A DNA stretch of 29,070 nt from an uncultured Oscillospiraceae bacterium (GTDB lineage Bacteria; Bacillota; Clostridia; Oscillospirales; Ruminococcaceae): positions 1 through 29,070 of the forward strand of contig CAKSHT010000009.1 in assembly GCA_934457235.1 (NCBI GenBank). Reading direction: 5' to 3'. Both the position numbers and the translations under genes were made by a program. Under the pieces are notes generated by a model. The model was not told the origin of the DNA. It worked only from the letters and a program-made list of their open reading frames with translations, and did no database searches. Positions 1 to 7,347 of this stretch are shown one piece after another; position 1 is the stretch's first letter, and the number at the start of each line of letters is the position of its first letter.

Positions 1-59
1 TGTTCAATTTTCAAGGAGCTTTTTAACTCTGTCATCCTAATCTCTCAGGCGACTTTGTT
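1..59 (-). other. Presumed rRNA operon leader (leftward)
   Basis: Read on the minus strand, this stretch follows the most proximal of four tandem strong promoters and ends in TCCTTGAAAATTGAACA. That resembles the boxA-like sequence found just ahead of 16S rRNA in Firmicutes. The 16S gene itself would lie beyond position 1 and is not visible. The rRNA assignment is therefore inferred from promoter strength, their number and this leader motif. Confidence 0.6.
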
Positions 60-88
60 ATTATATCACATCTTTTCGAGTTTGTCAA
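60..88 (-). promoter_or_regulatory. Tandem rRNA-type promoter, gene-proximal copy
   Basis: On the minus strand: TTGACA (88-83), a 17-base spacer, TATAAT (65-60), with TGA directly before the -10 giving an extended -10. An A/T-rich tract lies upstream, like an UP element. It is a near-perfect housekeeping sigma promoter and the last of four copies that share the same core. Confidence 0.85.
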
Positions 89-185
89 GAGGTTTTTTAA
101 AACTTTTTTTAAAATTTATCTTGATTTTTTTCAAAATCGATGTGATTTCGAGGTTTCTCTCTCGCCGCTTCTTAGCAGCCTATCC

Positions 186-214
186 ATTATATCACTTTCT
201 TTTTGACTTGTCAA
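186..214 (-). promoter_or_regulatory. Tandem rRNA-type promoter, second copy
   Basis: On the minus strand: TTGACA (214-209), 17-base spacer, TATAAT (191-186) with extended -10 TGATATAAT. The flank CTCTTGACAAG and the end of the spacer match the neighbouring copies. It lies 126 bases from the proximal copy. Confidence 0.85.
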
Positions 215-305
215 GAGGTTTTTCAAAATTTCTTTTGTTTTTTTCTTGATTCATCTTCAAGTGATTTTCTCTGGAAGAGATAGTCGCTTGCGCGACAGCC
301 CATTT

Positions 306-334
306 ATTATATCACTTTGTTTCCATCTTGTCAA
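306..334 (-). promoter_or_regulatory. Tandem rRNA-type promoter, third copy
   Basis: On the minus strand: TTGACA (334-329), 17-base spacer, TATAAT (311-306), again with TGATATAAT. It lies exactly 120 bases from the second copy. The bases just upstream of the -35 (GAAAAACCTC) match the second copy, which suggests duplication of a promoter unit. Confidence 0.85.
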
Positions 335-418
335 GAGGTTTTTCAAAATTTTCTGAAAAACTTTTGATTTCAGGTCACTTCGTGATCTTTTTTGTTGCTT
401 TCTCTCGAAAGCTTAATT

Positions 419-447
419 ATTATACACCCTTTCAATAAAAAAGTCAA
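419..447 (-). promoter_or_regulatory. Tandem rRNA-type promoter, most distal copy
   Basis: On the minus strand: TTGACT (447-442), 17-base spacer, TATAAT (424-419). It departs from the other three in its -35 and spacer and lacks the TGn extension, so it is a related but older or independent promoter pointing the same way. The span 448-537 between it and the nrdR terminator shows no gene. Confidence 0.75.
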
Positions 448-537
448 CACTTTTTCGAAAAAATACTGCACAATAACTTTTCTCGGTTTTCAACCGTATT
501 ATACATATCGTATTACAAAAAATTACACAAACAAGCA

Positions 538-561
538 GGACCCCGCATTACTGCGGAGTCC
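538..561 (-). terminator. Rho-independent terminator of nrdR
   Basis: Minus-strand RNA folds GGACUCCGCA against UGCGGGGUCC with one G-U wobble and a GUAA loop, seven bases past the nrdR stop. A U-rich but not pure U stretch follows. The G-U pair is a mismatch (A-C) on the other strand, so it works leftward only. Confidence 0.8.
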
Positions 562-568
562 GTACGTA

Positions 569-1018
569 TTATCCATTTTCCTGTAGCTCGGAGATTATCT
601 TCACGAAGCTGTCAACGTCATTGAAATCCTTATACACCGAGGCGAACCTTATATAAGCAACAACATCAATGTCCTTCAGCCTGTGGAGCACCAGTTCACC
701 GATCTTCTCGCTCGTTACTTCTCTCTGGAGGGAATTTTTAAGTTCCGCGGCGATCTCGTCCACCATATTTTCTATGGTCTCAAGCTTTACCGGACGCTTA
801 ACAGCGGCTCTGCACAGCCTGTCAACAAGCTTCTGGCGGTCGAACGGCTCAATGGAATTATCCTTTTTTATGACCATCAGCGGTATATCCTCGATGATCT
901 CGTAGGTCGTAAACCGGAAGCCGCACTGTATGCACTCGCGACGGCGGCGCACCTTATTTTCGGTCGGGCGGGAGTCGATTACCTTGCTCTCCTCGCAGCC
1001 ACATTCGGGACACTTCAT
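569..1018 (-). CDS. nrdR: Transcriptional repressor NrdR
   Basis: NrdR represses ribonucleotide reductase genes in response to ATP/dATP levels. The N-terminal zinc ribbon is clear: CPEC at residues 3-6 and CIQC at 29-32, joined by the basic VRRRREC segment, then the family motif FRFTTYE. An ATP-cone fills the rest (about 50-140), with the usual VIKKDNSIEPFDRQKL start. The length, 149 residues, is normal for the family. It is transcribed alone, from a promoter about 45 bases upstream, and closed by its own terminator. The ribosome binding site is weak (GCGAG). No ribonucleotide reductase gene lies in this window, so its targets are elsewhere. Confidence 0.95.
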   Translation of the reverse strand: MKCPECGCEESKVIDSRPTENKVRRRRECIQCGFRFTTYEIIEDIPLMVIKKDNSIEPFDRQKLVDRLCRAAVKRPVKLETIENMVDEIAAELKNSLQREVTSEKIGELVLHRLKDIDVVAYIRFASVYKDFNDVDSFVKIISELQENG

Positions 1019-1060
1019 GTTGATGAATCACTCGCTTTCTGTATTGTAATGCCTATATAT

Positions 1061-1089
1061 AGTATACCACATTCCCGCAGAATTTTCAA
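1061..1089 (-). promoter_or_regulatory. Promoter of nrdR
   Basis: On the minus strand: TTGAAA (1089-1084), 17-base spacer, TATACT (1066-1061), about 43 bases ahead of the nrdR ATG. No other gene lies between. Confidence 0.75.
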
Positions 1090-1113
1090 CACTTTAAACA
1101 CAGAAAATGAAAA

Positions 1114-1590
1114 TTATTTTCCGGATTTTTCTTTAATGAATTCATACAGCCGCATGACCGGAATATCCGTTTCCTGTCCGTCAAGCCTGTCCTTAAGCAT
1201 TTTATTTGTATCTATTATCTGGCTCAGCGTACATTCATCGTCCTCGGTGGTTATATACAGCTTCATACATTGCGTACTGGAATAGCGCCCGTGCAGTTCC
1301 TCCGGTTCGCATGTCATAGTTAAAATATCCGCATATTTAATGGACTTCCAGCCGAGGAGGTGTTTCCATCTGAGTTCATTACCGTCCGCTTCTGCAACTG
1401 TTGGTATTTTTTCATAAGCTATTACAATTGCGATAGATAATGCAGTGAAGATCAAAAACAATACCAGACTGACCACCGAGAAATATGTCAGCATTACAGC
1501 AAACCAAATCGCAAGAATAATGACTGCCGCTGCCATACCGGCATTAAAAAATCTGTCGTTGCATTTTATCTCGGCCCTTATTTTATCCAT
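1114..1590 (-). CDS. Small membrane protein with C-terminal soluble domain, unknown function
   Basis: I do not recognise a family with certainty. After a short basic N-terminus (about 15 residues) two adjacent hydrophobic segments follow (AAAVIILAIWFAVMLTYF and VVSLVLFLIFTALSIAIVIAY), then a soluble domain of about 95 residues. The soluble part has the alternating pattern seen in bacterial PH-like domains (ELRWKHLLGWKSIKYADI), which is a guess from pattern only. The ATG at 1590 is chosen because AAGGGAG sits at the right distance before it; a GTG 15 bases upstream lies inside that ribosome binding site. It has its own promoter overlapping the leuA terminator. Its 3' end lies 25 bases from the nrdR promoter, with no clear terminator between. 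Confidence 0.7.
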   Translation of the reverse strand: MDKIRAEIKCNDRFFNAGMAAAVIILAIWFAVMLTYFSVVSLVLFLIFTALSIAIVIAYEKIPTVAEADGNELRWKHLLGWKSIKYADILTMTCEPEELHGRYSSTQCMKLYITTEDDECTLSQIIDTNKMLKDRLDGQETDIPVMRLYEFIKEKSGK

Positions 1591-1625
1591 ACGCACTCCC
1601 TTCACAGACTACATTTCCAGATTTA

Positions 1626-1654
1626 ATTATATCACACGAACGATTTAAAGTCAA
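1626..1654 (-). promoter_or_regulatory. Promoter of the small membrane protein gene
   Basis: On the minus strand: TTGACT (1654-1649), 17-base spacer, TATAAT (1631-1626), with the extended -10 TGATATAAT. The -35 box is part of the T-rich tail of the leuA terminator, so one short stretch ends one transcript and starts the next. Confidence 0.8.
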
Positions 1655-1680
1655 GAAAAAGGGCGCACCGAAGCGCGCCC
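1652..1680 (-). terminator. Rho-independent terminator of leuA
   Basis: Minus-strand RNA: GGGCGCGC, a UUCG tetraloop, GUGCGCCC (one G-U pair), then UUUUUCUUGA. The stem ends 16 bases past the leuA stop. It is a textbook intrinsic terminator. Confidence 0.92.
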
Positions 1681-1695
1681 TGAAGCTATTCATAA

Positions 1696-3357
1696 TCAGA
1701 TAAGCCCGGAATTATTGACCGCAGCCACCAGCGCCCTTACCGAAGCCACTATGATATCCGTATGGATACCCGCGCCCCAGCTTACGGAGCCGTCCGGCTT
1801 GGAAATGCCGATGTACGCCGCAGCCTTGGACTTTGAGGACTGCTCGACCGCGTTCTCAGTATAGGTAGCAAGATGGAAGTCAATGCCGAGGCCGGTCTTG
1901 ACTGCGTTGGAAACCGCGTCCAGACGACCGTTTCCGGCGCCCTCCCATGTACGCTTCTGACCGCCTACTTCCATAGTGACAGTCGCCGTGATATGCTCGC
2001 CCTGGGTATAGTGCGCCTCGACGAATTTCAGCTTGCCTTGTGGCTCCAGATATGTCTTTTCGAAGATATCGTAGATCTCGTTCGGGTGAAGCTCCTTGTG
2101 CTGATGGTCGGAAACTCCCTTAACAACGTAGCCGAAGTGTTCGCGCATTTTAGGCGGCATGATGATACCGTAGGTCTGCTCCATGAGGAAGCCGATTCCG
2201 CCCTTGCCGCTCTGGCTGTTGATACGGATAACGTCGCCCTCGTACTCTCTGCCGATGTCGTGCGGGTCTATCGGGATATACGGAACGTTCCAGTGTTCGG
2301 GATCCTTTTCCTCACGCCACTTCATGCCCTTGGCGATAGCGTCCTGGTGAGAACCGCTGAACGCCGCAAATACAAGCTGTCCGCTGTATGGCATACGCTC
2401 GTAAACGTGCATTCTGGTGAGCCGCTCGTAGATAGAAGCCAGCTCCGGCAGGTTGCTGAAATCGAGGTTCGGCTCAACGCCGTGGGAATACATGTTAAGC
2501 GCCAGCGTGACGATATCCACGTTACCGGTACGCTCGCCGTTTCCGAACAGCGTACCCTCAACGCGGTCAGCGCCTGCGAGGAGTCCAAGCTCGGTGTCTG
2601 CGATACCGCAGCCGCGGTCGTTGTGCGGGTGGAGGGAGATTTCCAGACTGTCGCGGTTGTGGAGCACCTTGCACATGTATTCCACCTGCTGTGCGTAAAC
2701 ATGCGGCAGGCTCTCCTCAACGGTAACGGGGAGGTTGATTATGGCCTTCCAGTCAGGCGTGGGCTTCCAGATGTCTATAACAGCGTTGCATATCTCCGCT
2801 GCAAATTCTGGCTCAGTTCCAGTGAAACTCTCCGGGGAGTACTCAAAGCGGAAGTTACCAGGGGTCTTTTCGCGGTATTCATTCAGAAGCCTGGCGCCGG
2901 TAACGGCGATGTCGATTATCTCTTCCTTGCTCTTGCGGAAAACCTGCTCACGCTGGGCAACAGAGGTGGAATTATACAGGTGAACGATAGCGTTTTTGCA
3001 GCCGTCGAGTGCCTCGAAAGTTTTCTTAATGATATGCTCACGGCTCTGGGTGAGGACCTGGACAGTCACGTCGTCGGGAATGAGGTTCTGCTCGATAAGC
3101 GCACGGCAGAATTCATACTCAGTTTCGGAAGCAGCGGGGAATCCGATCTCGATCTCCTTGAATCCTACCTCGACGAGTTTCTTGAAGAATTCCAGCTTTT
3201 CGTCCAGGCTCATCGGGATAATAAGCGCCTGGTTGCCATCGCGGAGGTCAACGCTGCACCATCTGGGAGCCTTCTCGATGTAATCCTTTTCAGCCCAGTC
3301 CATGCATCTGAACGGCGGCATGAAATATCTTCTTGCGTACTTGTTTGCCTGTGTCAT
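1696..3357 (-). CDS. leuA: 2-isopropylmalate synthase
   Basis: First committed step of leucine biosynthesis: condenses 2-oxoisovalerate and acetyl-CoA to 2-isopropylmalate in the cytoplasm. The N-terminal TIM barrel carries the metal and substrate motifs SVDLRDGNQAL and, further on, HPHNDRGCGIADTE. The C-terminal third is the LeuA regulatory domain that binds leucine in the family. At 553 residues with the opening MPPFRCMDW, it belongs to the long LeuA form (the type of Corynebacterium and fungi), not the roughly 510-residue form. The ATG at 3357 follows AAAGGA at good spacing. It is the only gene behind a T-box leader and ends at a strong terminator, so it should be made when charged leucyl-tRNA is scarce. 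No other leu gene is in the window. Confidence 0.96.
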   Translation of the reverse strand: MTQANKYARRYFMPPFRCMDWAEKDYIEKAPRWCSVDLRDGNQALIIPMSLDEKLEFFKKLVEVGFKEIEIGFPAASETEYEFCRALIEQNLIPDDVTVQVLTQSREHIIKKTFEALDGCKNAIVHLYNSTSVAQREQVFRKSKEEIIDIAVTGARLLNEYREKTPGNFRFEYSPESFTGTEPEFAAEICNAVIDIWKPTPDWKAIINLPVTVEESLPHVYAQQVEYMCKVLHNRDSLEISLHPHNDRGCGIADTELGLLAGADRVEGTLFGNGERTGNVDIVTLALNMYSHGVEPNLDFSNLPELASIYERLTRMHVYERMPYSGQLVFAAFSGSHQDAIAKGMKWREEKDPEHWNVPYIPIDPHDIGREYEGDVIRINSQSGKGGIGFLMEQTYGIIMPPKMREHFGYVVKGVSDHQHKELHPNEIYDIFEKTYLEPQGKLKFVEAHYTQGEHITATVTMEVGGQKRTWEGAGNGRLDAVSNAVKTGLGIDFHLATYTENAVEQSSKSKAAAYIGISKPDGSVSWGAGIHTDIIVASVRALVAAVNNSGLI

Positions 3358-3439
3358 GTTTTTTCCTTTCCGGGCGAAGCCCTGCGTTATATCACGCTAT
3401 ATAATACAGAATTCCGTTGAACTGCCGCAGACCGCAAAA

Positions 3440-3715
3440 TAAAAAAAGCTCCATCTCAACTAAGAGATGAAGCTGAATACTCCACGGTACCACTCTCATT
3501 GGCAGAATAAACCTGCCCACTCGGTCACATCAGACAATGTGCCTCTCTATAACGGGAGAAACCGTAACAGCTTAGTTAAGCGCCGGATACGCCGCGCCCG
3601 TTCAGCTGTTCTGCTCAAGGAGGAGCTATGACCCTGCAACCCTACCGGCTCGCACCGACCGCCGGTTCTCTGGAAGTGCGCCAGGGCTTTGTTTCCTATC
3701 ATCGCATTTCAACAT
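3440..3715 (-). promoter_or_regulatory. T-box riboswitch controlling leuA, probably leucine-specific
   Basis: The minus strand carries the T-box element AATGAGAGTGGTACCGTG (about 3501-3484), followed by a terminator with arms GCTTCATCTC / GAGATGGAGC (3473-3464 and 3457-3448) and seven T. The Stem I hallmarks are present: CCAGAGAACCGG and GGTGCGAGCCGG. The CCCTG / CAGGG helix and an AGGA / UCCU helix below it bracket an internal loop containing CUC (3625-3623), a leucine codon, as the candidate specifier. Uncharged tRNA-Leu would stabilise the antiterminator and allow leuA transcription. The element is certain; the specifier assignment is from hand folding. Confidence 0.93.
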
Positions 3716-3726
3716 ATTCTATCTGA

Positions 3727-3755
3727 ATTATAACACACATTCCGCCGTTTGTCAA
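3727..3755 (-). promoter_or_regulatory. Promoter of the T-box/leuA transcript
   Basis: On the minus strand: consensus TTGACA (3755-3750), 17-base spacer, TATAAT (3732-3727). Transcription would start near 3720, just before Stem I of the T-box. Confidence 0.88.
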
Positions 3756-3780
3756 GGGGTGGAAATAAAATTTACCCGGT

Positions 3781-4575
3781 TTACCTCTCAAAAATCCTGC
3801 TGTCCATGTTGAACACGAGCTTCCAGCTTCCGCCGCTATTCCTCCAGGTGGAGGTCACGTGGAATTTCCCGGAAAGGTCGGCGTTCTTATTATCTCCGGC
3901 AGTTGTAGTAATGACGTAATGCACCTGCTTCATGTCCGGCGTTTCGCAGACGGTTTCAAAGCCCTCTATAACAAACGACGCGCAGTCGAATTCACTGATC
4001 ATCCCTGCGTACTCCGCGCCGCTGCACCGGAATCCCCCGCAGACCATCACGGCATTCTCGTCCACAAGCTCCAGAAACGCCGCCTTATCCCGCGCCTGAG
4101 CCGCGCGCCACATTTTTTCTTCAAGTTCCCTTATAAGCATTGTAATACCTCTCTGTAACTTTTTCCTGTGAATTATTATAAGACTTGCCGCACAGCCTGC
4201 GGCTATGGCAACCGCCAGCGCTATAAACACAGACGGAGTCCATATAAAGGCAATGCCGAATCCAGTCCCCGCGTTCATTCTGCCATAATCCGGGTTGAAC
4301 AGCTCAAACGCCCAGTTCCACCATCTCAGCCCATATGCCAGGATAAATGCAAGAACCGTCAGGCACACAGAGCAAACGCACTTTAAAACAAGCCGCCGTA
4401 CATTCCCTGAAAAAATCAGCGCCGCCAGAACCAGCGCCAGCACCGGGCACAGATAGTACGCCTTGCTCCACACCGCAGCCCCGAAGATCACATACGCCAG
4501 GCAGAGTGCCGGGCACAGCAAACCCTCGGCAGCCGCCAGCGCATTTCGTACCCATTCCTTTTTCACGTCAGCCAT
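3781..4575 (-). CDS. Membrane protein with C-terminal NTF2-like (DUF4440/SnoaL-type) domain
   Basis: 264 residues. The first half has about four hydrophobic segments (for example LLCPALCLAYVIFGAAVW and FIALAVAIAAGCAASLIIIH). The last 115 residues resemble an NTF2-like fold: a helix with EEKMWRAAQARDKAAFLELV, then GGFRCSGAEYAG and a closing strand with STWRNSGGSWKLVFN. Such domains are small cavity-forming binding or catalytic units; no ligand can be named here. Its ATG overlaps the end of the cysteine desulfurase gene by eight bases (ATGGCTGA), so it is the last, translationally coupled gene of the operon starting at 7259. The 3' end lies 26 bases from the leuA promoter and I see no terminator between. 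Confidence 0.75.
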   Translation of the reverse strand: MADVKKEWVRNALAAAEGLLCPALCLAYVIFGAAVWSKAYYLCPVLALVLAALIFSGNVRRLVLKCVCSVCLTVLAFILAYGLRWWNWAFELFNPDYGRMNAGTGFGIAFIWTPSVFIALAVAIAAGCAASLIIIHRKKLQRGITMLIRELEEKMWRAAQARDKAAFLELVDENAVMVCGGFRCSGAEYAGMISEFDCASFVIEGFETVCETPDMKQVHYVITTTAGDNKNADLSGKFHVTSTWRNSGGSWKLVFNMDSRIFER

Positions 4576-5719
4576 TCCACCCCCGAAGCTCCCGCAGAGT
4601 TCCGACGGTTTCCCGGACTGCCTGTATCGTTCTTTCCACCTCGTCGGAGGTATTGAACTCCGACAGCGTGAGCCTCAGCGAACCTTTGAGCATATCGTAG
4701 GGAACTCCCATAGCCCGCAGCACATGCGACGGCTCCTCGTTTCCGCTGGAGCACGCCGAACCAGAGGAAACGCACACGCCCCGAAGATCAAGTCCCAGAA
4801 CCAGACTCTCACCCTCCACCCCGGCGAAAGAAACATTGACGTTACTGCACAGCCTGGGCGATATACCGCCGTTCATCCTGCTGCCGGGGATTTTGAGCAA
4901 TCCGGAAATGAGCCTGTCCCGCAGCTCCGCAATTTTCGCGGACTTAGCCGGAATATCACGGCACGTGTATTCCATAGCTGCGCCCATCGCGATGATGGCG
5001 GCGGTGTTCTCCGTCCCGGAGCGCAGACCGTATTCCTGCCCGCCGCCGTGTATAAGCGGAGTTACCGGCGTCCCTCCGCGGCAGTACAGCAGCCCCGCCC
5101 CACGTAACCCGCCGAACTTGTGCGCCGAAACCGACAGCATGTCGCAGCCGATATCGTCCACATTCAGCGGGACAAGCCCGGTGGCCTGCACTGCGTCCGT
5201 ATGGAACGGCACTCCGCGCTCCCGGCATATCCCGGCGATATCGCATACCGGCTGTATAGTTCCGACCTCGTTGTTCGCCGTCATTACCGTAACGAGCGCC
5301 GTGTCCTCAGTGATAAGCTCCCGCGCCTGCTCCGCCGAAACGTACCCCTCCGAACTGACATTAAGGTACTGTATATCCGCGCCGAACCGCTCCAGGAAGC
5401 GGCATGACTCCAGAATAGCAGGGTGCTCGATTTTCGTTGTGACTATGCGTTTTCTGCCGTTCTCCAATCCCGCCAGAAACGCAGAGCTGACCGCCATATT
5501 GTCCGATTCCGTGCCACCGGAGGTAAAAATTATCTCCTCCGGCTTTGCGACGACAGCCGCCGCGCACTTCTCACGGGCTTCTATGAGCGCCAGAGCCGCC
5601 CGGCGCCCTTCAGAGTGTATAGACGAAGGATTGCCGCAGCATTCCGTCAGAAACGGCTGTGCCGCCTTTATTGCGCATTCCAGCACCGGAGCGCTCGCCG
5701 CGTTGTCGAGATATATCAC
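4568..5719 (-). CDS. Cysteine desulfurase (NifS/IscS family, PLP-dependent)
   Basis: Removes sulfur from cysteine as an enzyme-bound persulfide, giving alanine, and hands the sulfur to Fe-S cluster, tRNA or cofactor pathways. Visible marks (383-residue numbering): YLDNAAS start, TSGGTESDN, the PLP-stacking His in KIEHPA (99), HTDAVQ, the PLP lysine in SAHKFGG (201), and the catalytic cysteine in SSGSACSSG (323). All key residues are present. I choose the GTG at 5719 because AAAGGAGG lies seven bases before it and it overlaps the preceding stop as GTGA; a start at 5758 would add 13 unrelated residues. No IscU/SufU scaffold or tRNA thiolase is next to it. Its partners here are a glycosyltransferase-like protein and a repeat protein, which is unusual. 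Confidence 0.93.
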   Translation of the reverse strand: MIYLDNAASAPVLECAIKAAQPFLTECCGNPSSIHSEGRRAALALIEAREKCAAAVVAKPEEIIFTSGGTESDNMAVSSAFLAGLENGRKRIVTTKIEHPAILESCRFLERFGADIQYLNVSSEGYVSAEQARELITEDTALVTVMTANNEVGTIQPVCDIAGICRERGVPFHTDAVQATGLVPLNVDDIGCDMLSVSAHKFGGLRGAGLLYCRGGTPVTPLIHGGGQEYGLRSGTENTAAIIAMGAAMEYTCRDIPAKSAKIAELRDRLISGLLKIPGSRMNGGISPRLCSNVNVSFAGVEGESLVLGLDLRGVCVSSGSACSSGNEEPSHVLRAMGVPYDMLKGSLRLTLSEFNTSDEVERTIQAVRETVGTLRELRGWNG

Positions 5720-6540
5720 CTCGCTGCCTCCTTTACCCTGTCGATAGTCCATTCCCACTCAGGGAAATCCCGCAGTATCCTGGCGATACATCGCCAGATG
5801 AATTCCTCCCGGAGCACCGGATGATCCCGCATCTGCTGCTTTGCGCCCCACAGATGTGTGTACTTATCCTGCGGAAAGAACAGAAATTCCTTTTCAAGCA
5901 GCGTTTCCACCGGAGTCCCCGTGAACTCTGCACACATAGCCGCCATGCGCTGTTCCGCGAAAACCATGTATTTCAAACGGTCGCCGCAGCTCTCTGCGAA
6001 CTTCATGAACGCTATTGCCTGGGACGTGTAGAACTCCTTCAGCGAATTATCCGGCATGTACAGAAACGCCGTGTTCAGCGGCAGTACCTCCCGGCTGAAA
6101 TCCGGAATACAGTGCCCCGGAGCGCGGAAATACTCAAACTCCGGGTATATATCCGGATTAAGATCCTCCCGGTGCGCCGCGATGAGCGCTTCCCCGAACT
6201 GCGGCTTCTGCCAGACGATGAGGTCGGTGTCTATCATCACGCAGGGTGCCTCCATCTGCCTAAGCGCGAATAGCTTCCCCGCCGCCCAGAACATCTGCGG
6301 GTCTATACCCTCCAGGTCGTCCGGGACCGTATCCCGCACCTCGTCCCAGACCGATTCCAGCCCGGAGCGCCTGATGTAATCCGCCGCCGGACCATCGCAG
6401 TACAGAAATATCCTGCTTCCGTCCCTGCGCCATTGCAGCGCGGAAATGACGGCGCAGTACAAATCGAAATCCTCTAAAGCAAAAGCCCCGTTATTTTTTG
6501 CGAAAAACGGAGCCGTAGAAATTATATGAAATGCGTCCAA
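5716..6540 (-). CDS. Glycosyltransferase-like protein (DUF6734-like)
   Basis: About 274 residues. It opens with FHIISTAPFF, has a DxD motif in CVMIDTDLIVW (about D104/D106) typical of metal-dependent GT-A sugar transferases, and LPLNTAFLYMPD further on. I recall DUF6734 proteins of this shape, found near surface-polysaccharide genes; sugar and acceptor cannot be read from sequence. No signal peptide or membrane segment is seen, so it should be cytoplasmic. The start is uncertain: TTG at 6540 has GAGGG at good spacing and sits 15 bases past the previous stop, while a GTG at 6609 or ATG at 6597 would overlap the upstream gene by about 50 bases. Its own stop overlaps the cysteine desulfurase start (GTGA). 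Its substrate might be the serine-rich repeat protein encoded just before it. Confidence 0.7.
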   Translation of the reverse strand: MDAFHIISTAPFFAKNNGAFALEDFDLYCAVISALQWRRDGSRIFLYCDGPAADYIRRSGLESVWDEVRDTVPDDLEGIDPQMFWAAGKLFALRQMEAPCVMIDTDLIVWQKPQFGEALIAAHREDLNPDIYPEFEYFRAPGHCIPDFSREVLPLNTAFLYMPDNSLKEFYTSQAIAFMKFAESCGDRLKYMVFAEQRMAAMCAEFTGTPVETLLEKEFLFFPQDKYTHLWGAKQQMRDHPVLREEFIWRCIARILRDFPEWEWTIDRVKEAAR

Positions 6541-6554
6541 ATAGTTACCCTCTG

Positions 6555-7259
6555 TCAGATTATATGAATGCCATAGCCGAAGCAGTCCAGCGGACATCTG
6601 CGCAGGCACTCGTACATTATCCTGTCGTAATCATCGGCGGAAATAATGAAACTGCCGTACCCCGCCGGAAAGCTCCCGAACGTATACGCTCCGAACCCCG
6701 GAAAAGACCCGCCCGCGAACGAGCCATACATAAACGACCCCGCAGTGAATGAGCCAGGCATGAAGCTCCCGCCGAAAGACCCACGGTAACTCCGGAAGCT
6801 GCCGCCGAATCGCCATTCCCACTCCCATTCCCAAAGGCTGAATTTTGTGTAGCTGCCGGAATAACTCCCGGCGTAACTGCCGAGATAGCTTCCCGTATAC
6901 GAACCCGGAAAGCTCCCGGAATAGCTGCCGAACTGATATCCAAATCCGGAACCCGCAGCAAACGAACCATTGTAAGAGCCAGCCGCAGGAACATCGCGTA
7001 CCTTTTCAGTCCCGGTAAAAACCTGCTTTACGGACGGCGTTTCAACGCCGAAAGCCTGAGTGAGGCGGCTGTCAAGCTCCGGGTCGGAGGGGTCGAGCGA
7101 TTCAAGGCGTTTCGCCTGCTGCTCTCCGCCGTGCTCTCTGAGCCACTCCACCAGTTTTCCGCCCAGGAAATAACCACGAAGCGACGCCAGGTCGAAATGT
7201 TCTGTTATTTCAGACGCGCTGTTTATCATGCACCGTCCGAACCATAAGGAACAATCCAA
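6555..7259 (-). CDS. GSF/GSY-repeat protein, unknown function
   Basis: No family recognised. With the TTG start there are 234 residues (241 from the ATG at 7280). Residues about 20-72 form a helical region (LRGYFLGGKLVEWLREHGG, then LDPSDPELDSRL). Residues about 94-204 are a low-complexity block with some 18 GSF or GSY units, spaced 4-5 residues at its densest: seven GSY mainly in the first half, then a WEWEWEW interruption, then mostly GSF. The tail is hydrophilic with three cysteines (ECLRRCPLDC). No signal peptide. Repeat codons vary freely (AGC, AGT, TCG; TAT, TAC), so the motif is kept at protein level. TTG at 7259 is preferred because AGAGGAGG lies before it inside the longer reading frame, while the ATG lacks a binding site. 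First gene of a four-gene operon. Confidence 0.75.
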   Translation of the reverse strand: MDCSLWFGRCMINSASEITEHFDLASLRGYFLGGKLVEWLREHGGEQQAKRLESLDPSDPELDSRLTQAFGVETPSVKQVFTGTEKVRDVPAAGSYNGSFAAGSGFGYQFGSYSGSFPGSYTGSYLGSYAGSYSGSYTKFSLWEWEWEWRFGGSFRSYRGSFGGSFMPGSFTAGSFMYGSFAGGSFPGFGAYTFGSFPAGYGSFIISADDYDRIMYECLRRCPLDCFGYGIHII

Positions 7260-7318
7260 CGGAGCCACCTCCTCTGCCATTCCGGGACGCCAGCCCGTTT
7301 TATCAGCTTTATGAAAGT

Positions 7319-7347
7319 ATTATAGCATATTTACCGCCATAATGCAA
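7319..7347 (-). promoter_or_regulatory. Promoter of the GS-repeat operon
   Basis: On the minus strand: TTGCAT (7347-7342), 17-base spacer, TATAAT (7324-7319). It is the only good promoter ahead of the four genes from 7259 to 3781, whose spacing implies one transcript. Confidence 0.8.

Noticed and set aside
55..400. Repeats at regular spacing, considered as a CRISPR array or repeat family
   Set aside because: Only three close copies, about 120 bases apart, and the shared words are -35 and -10 boxes with 17-base spacing.
1873..3420. Long open frame on the plus strand (515 codons)
   Set aside because: It is antisense to leuA, has no family likeness, and arises from the GC-rich third codon positions of leuA.
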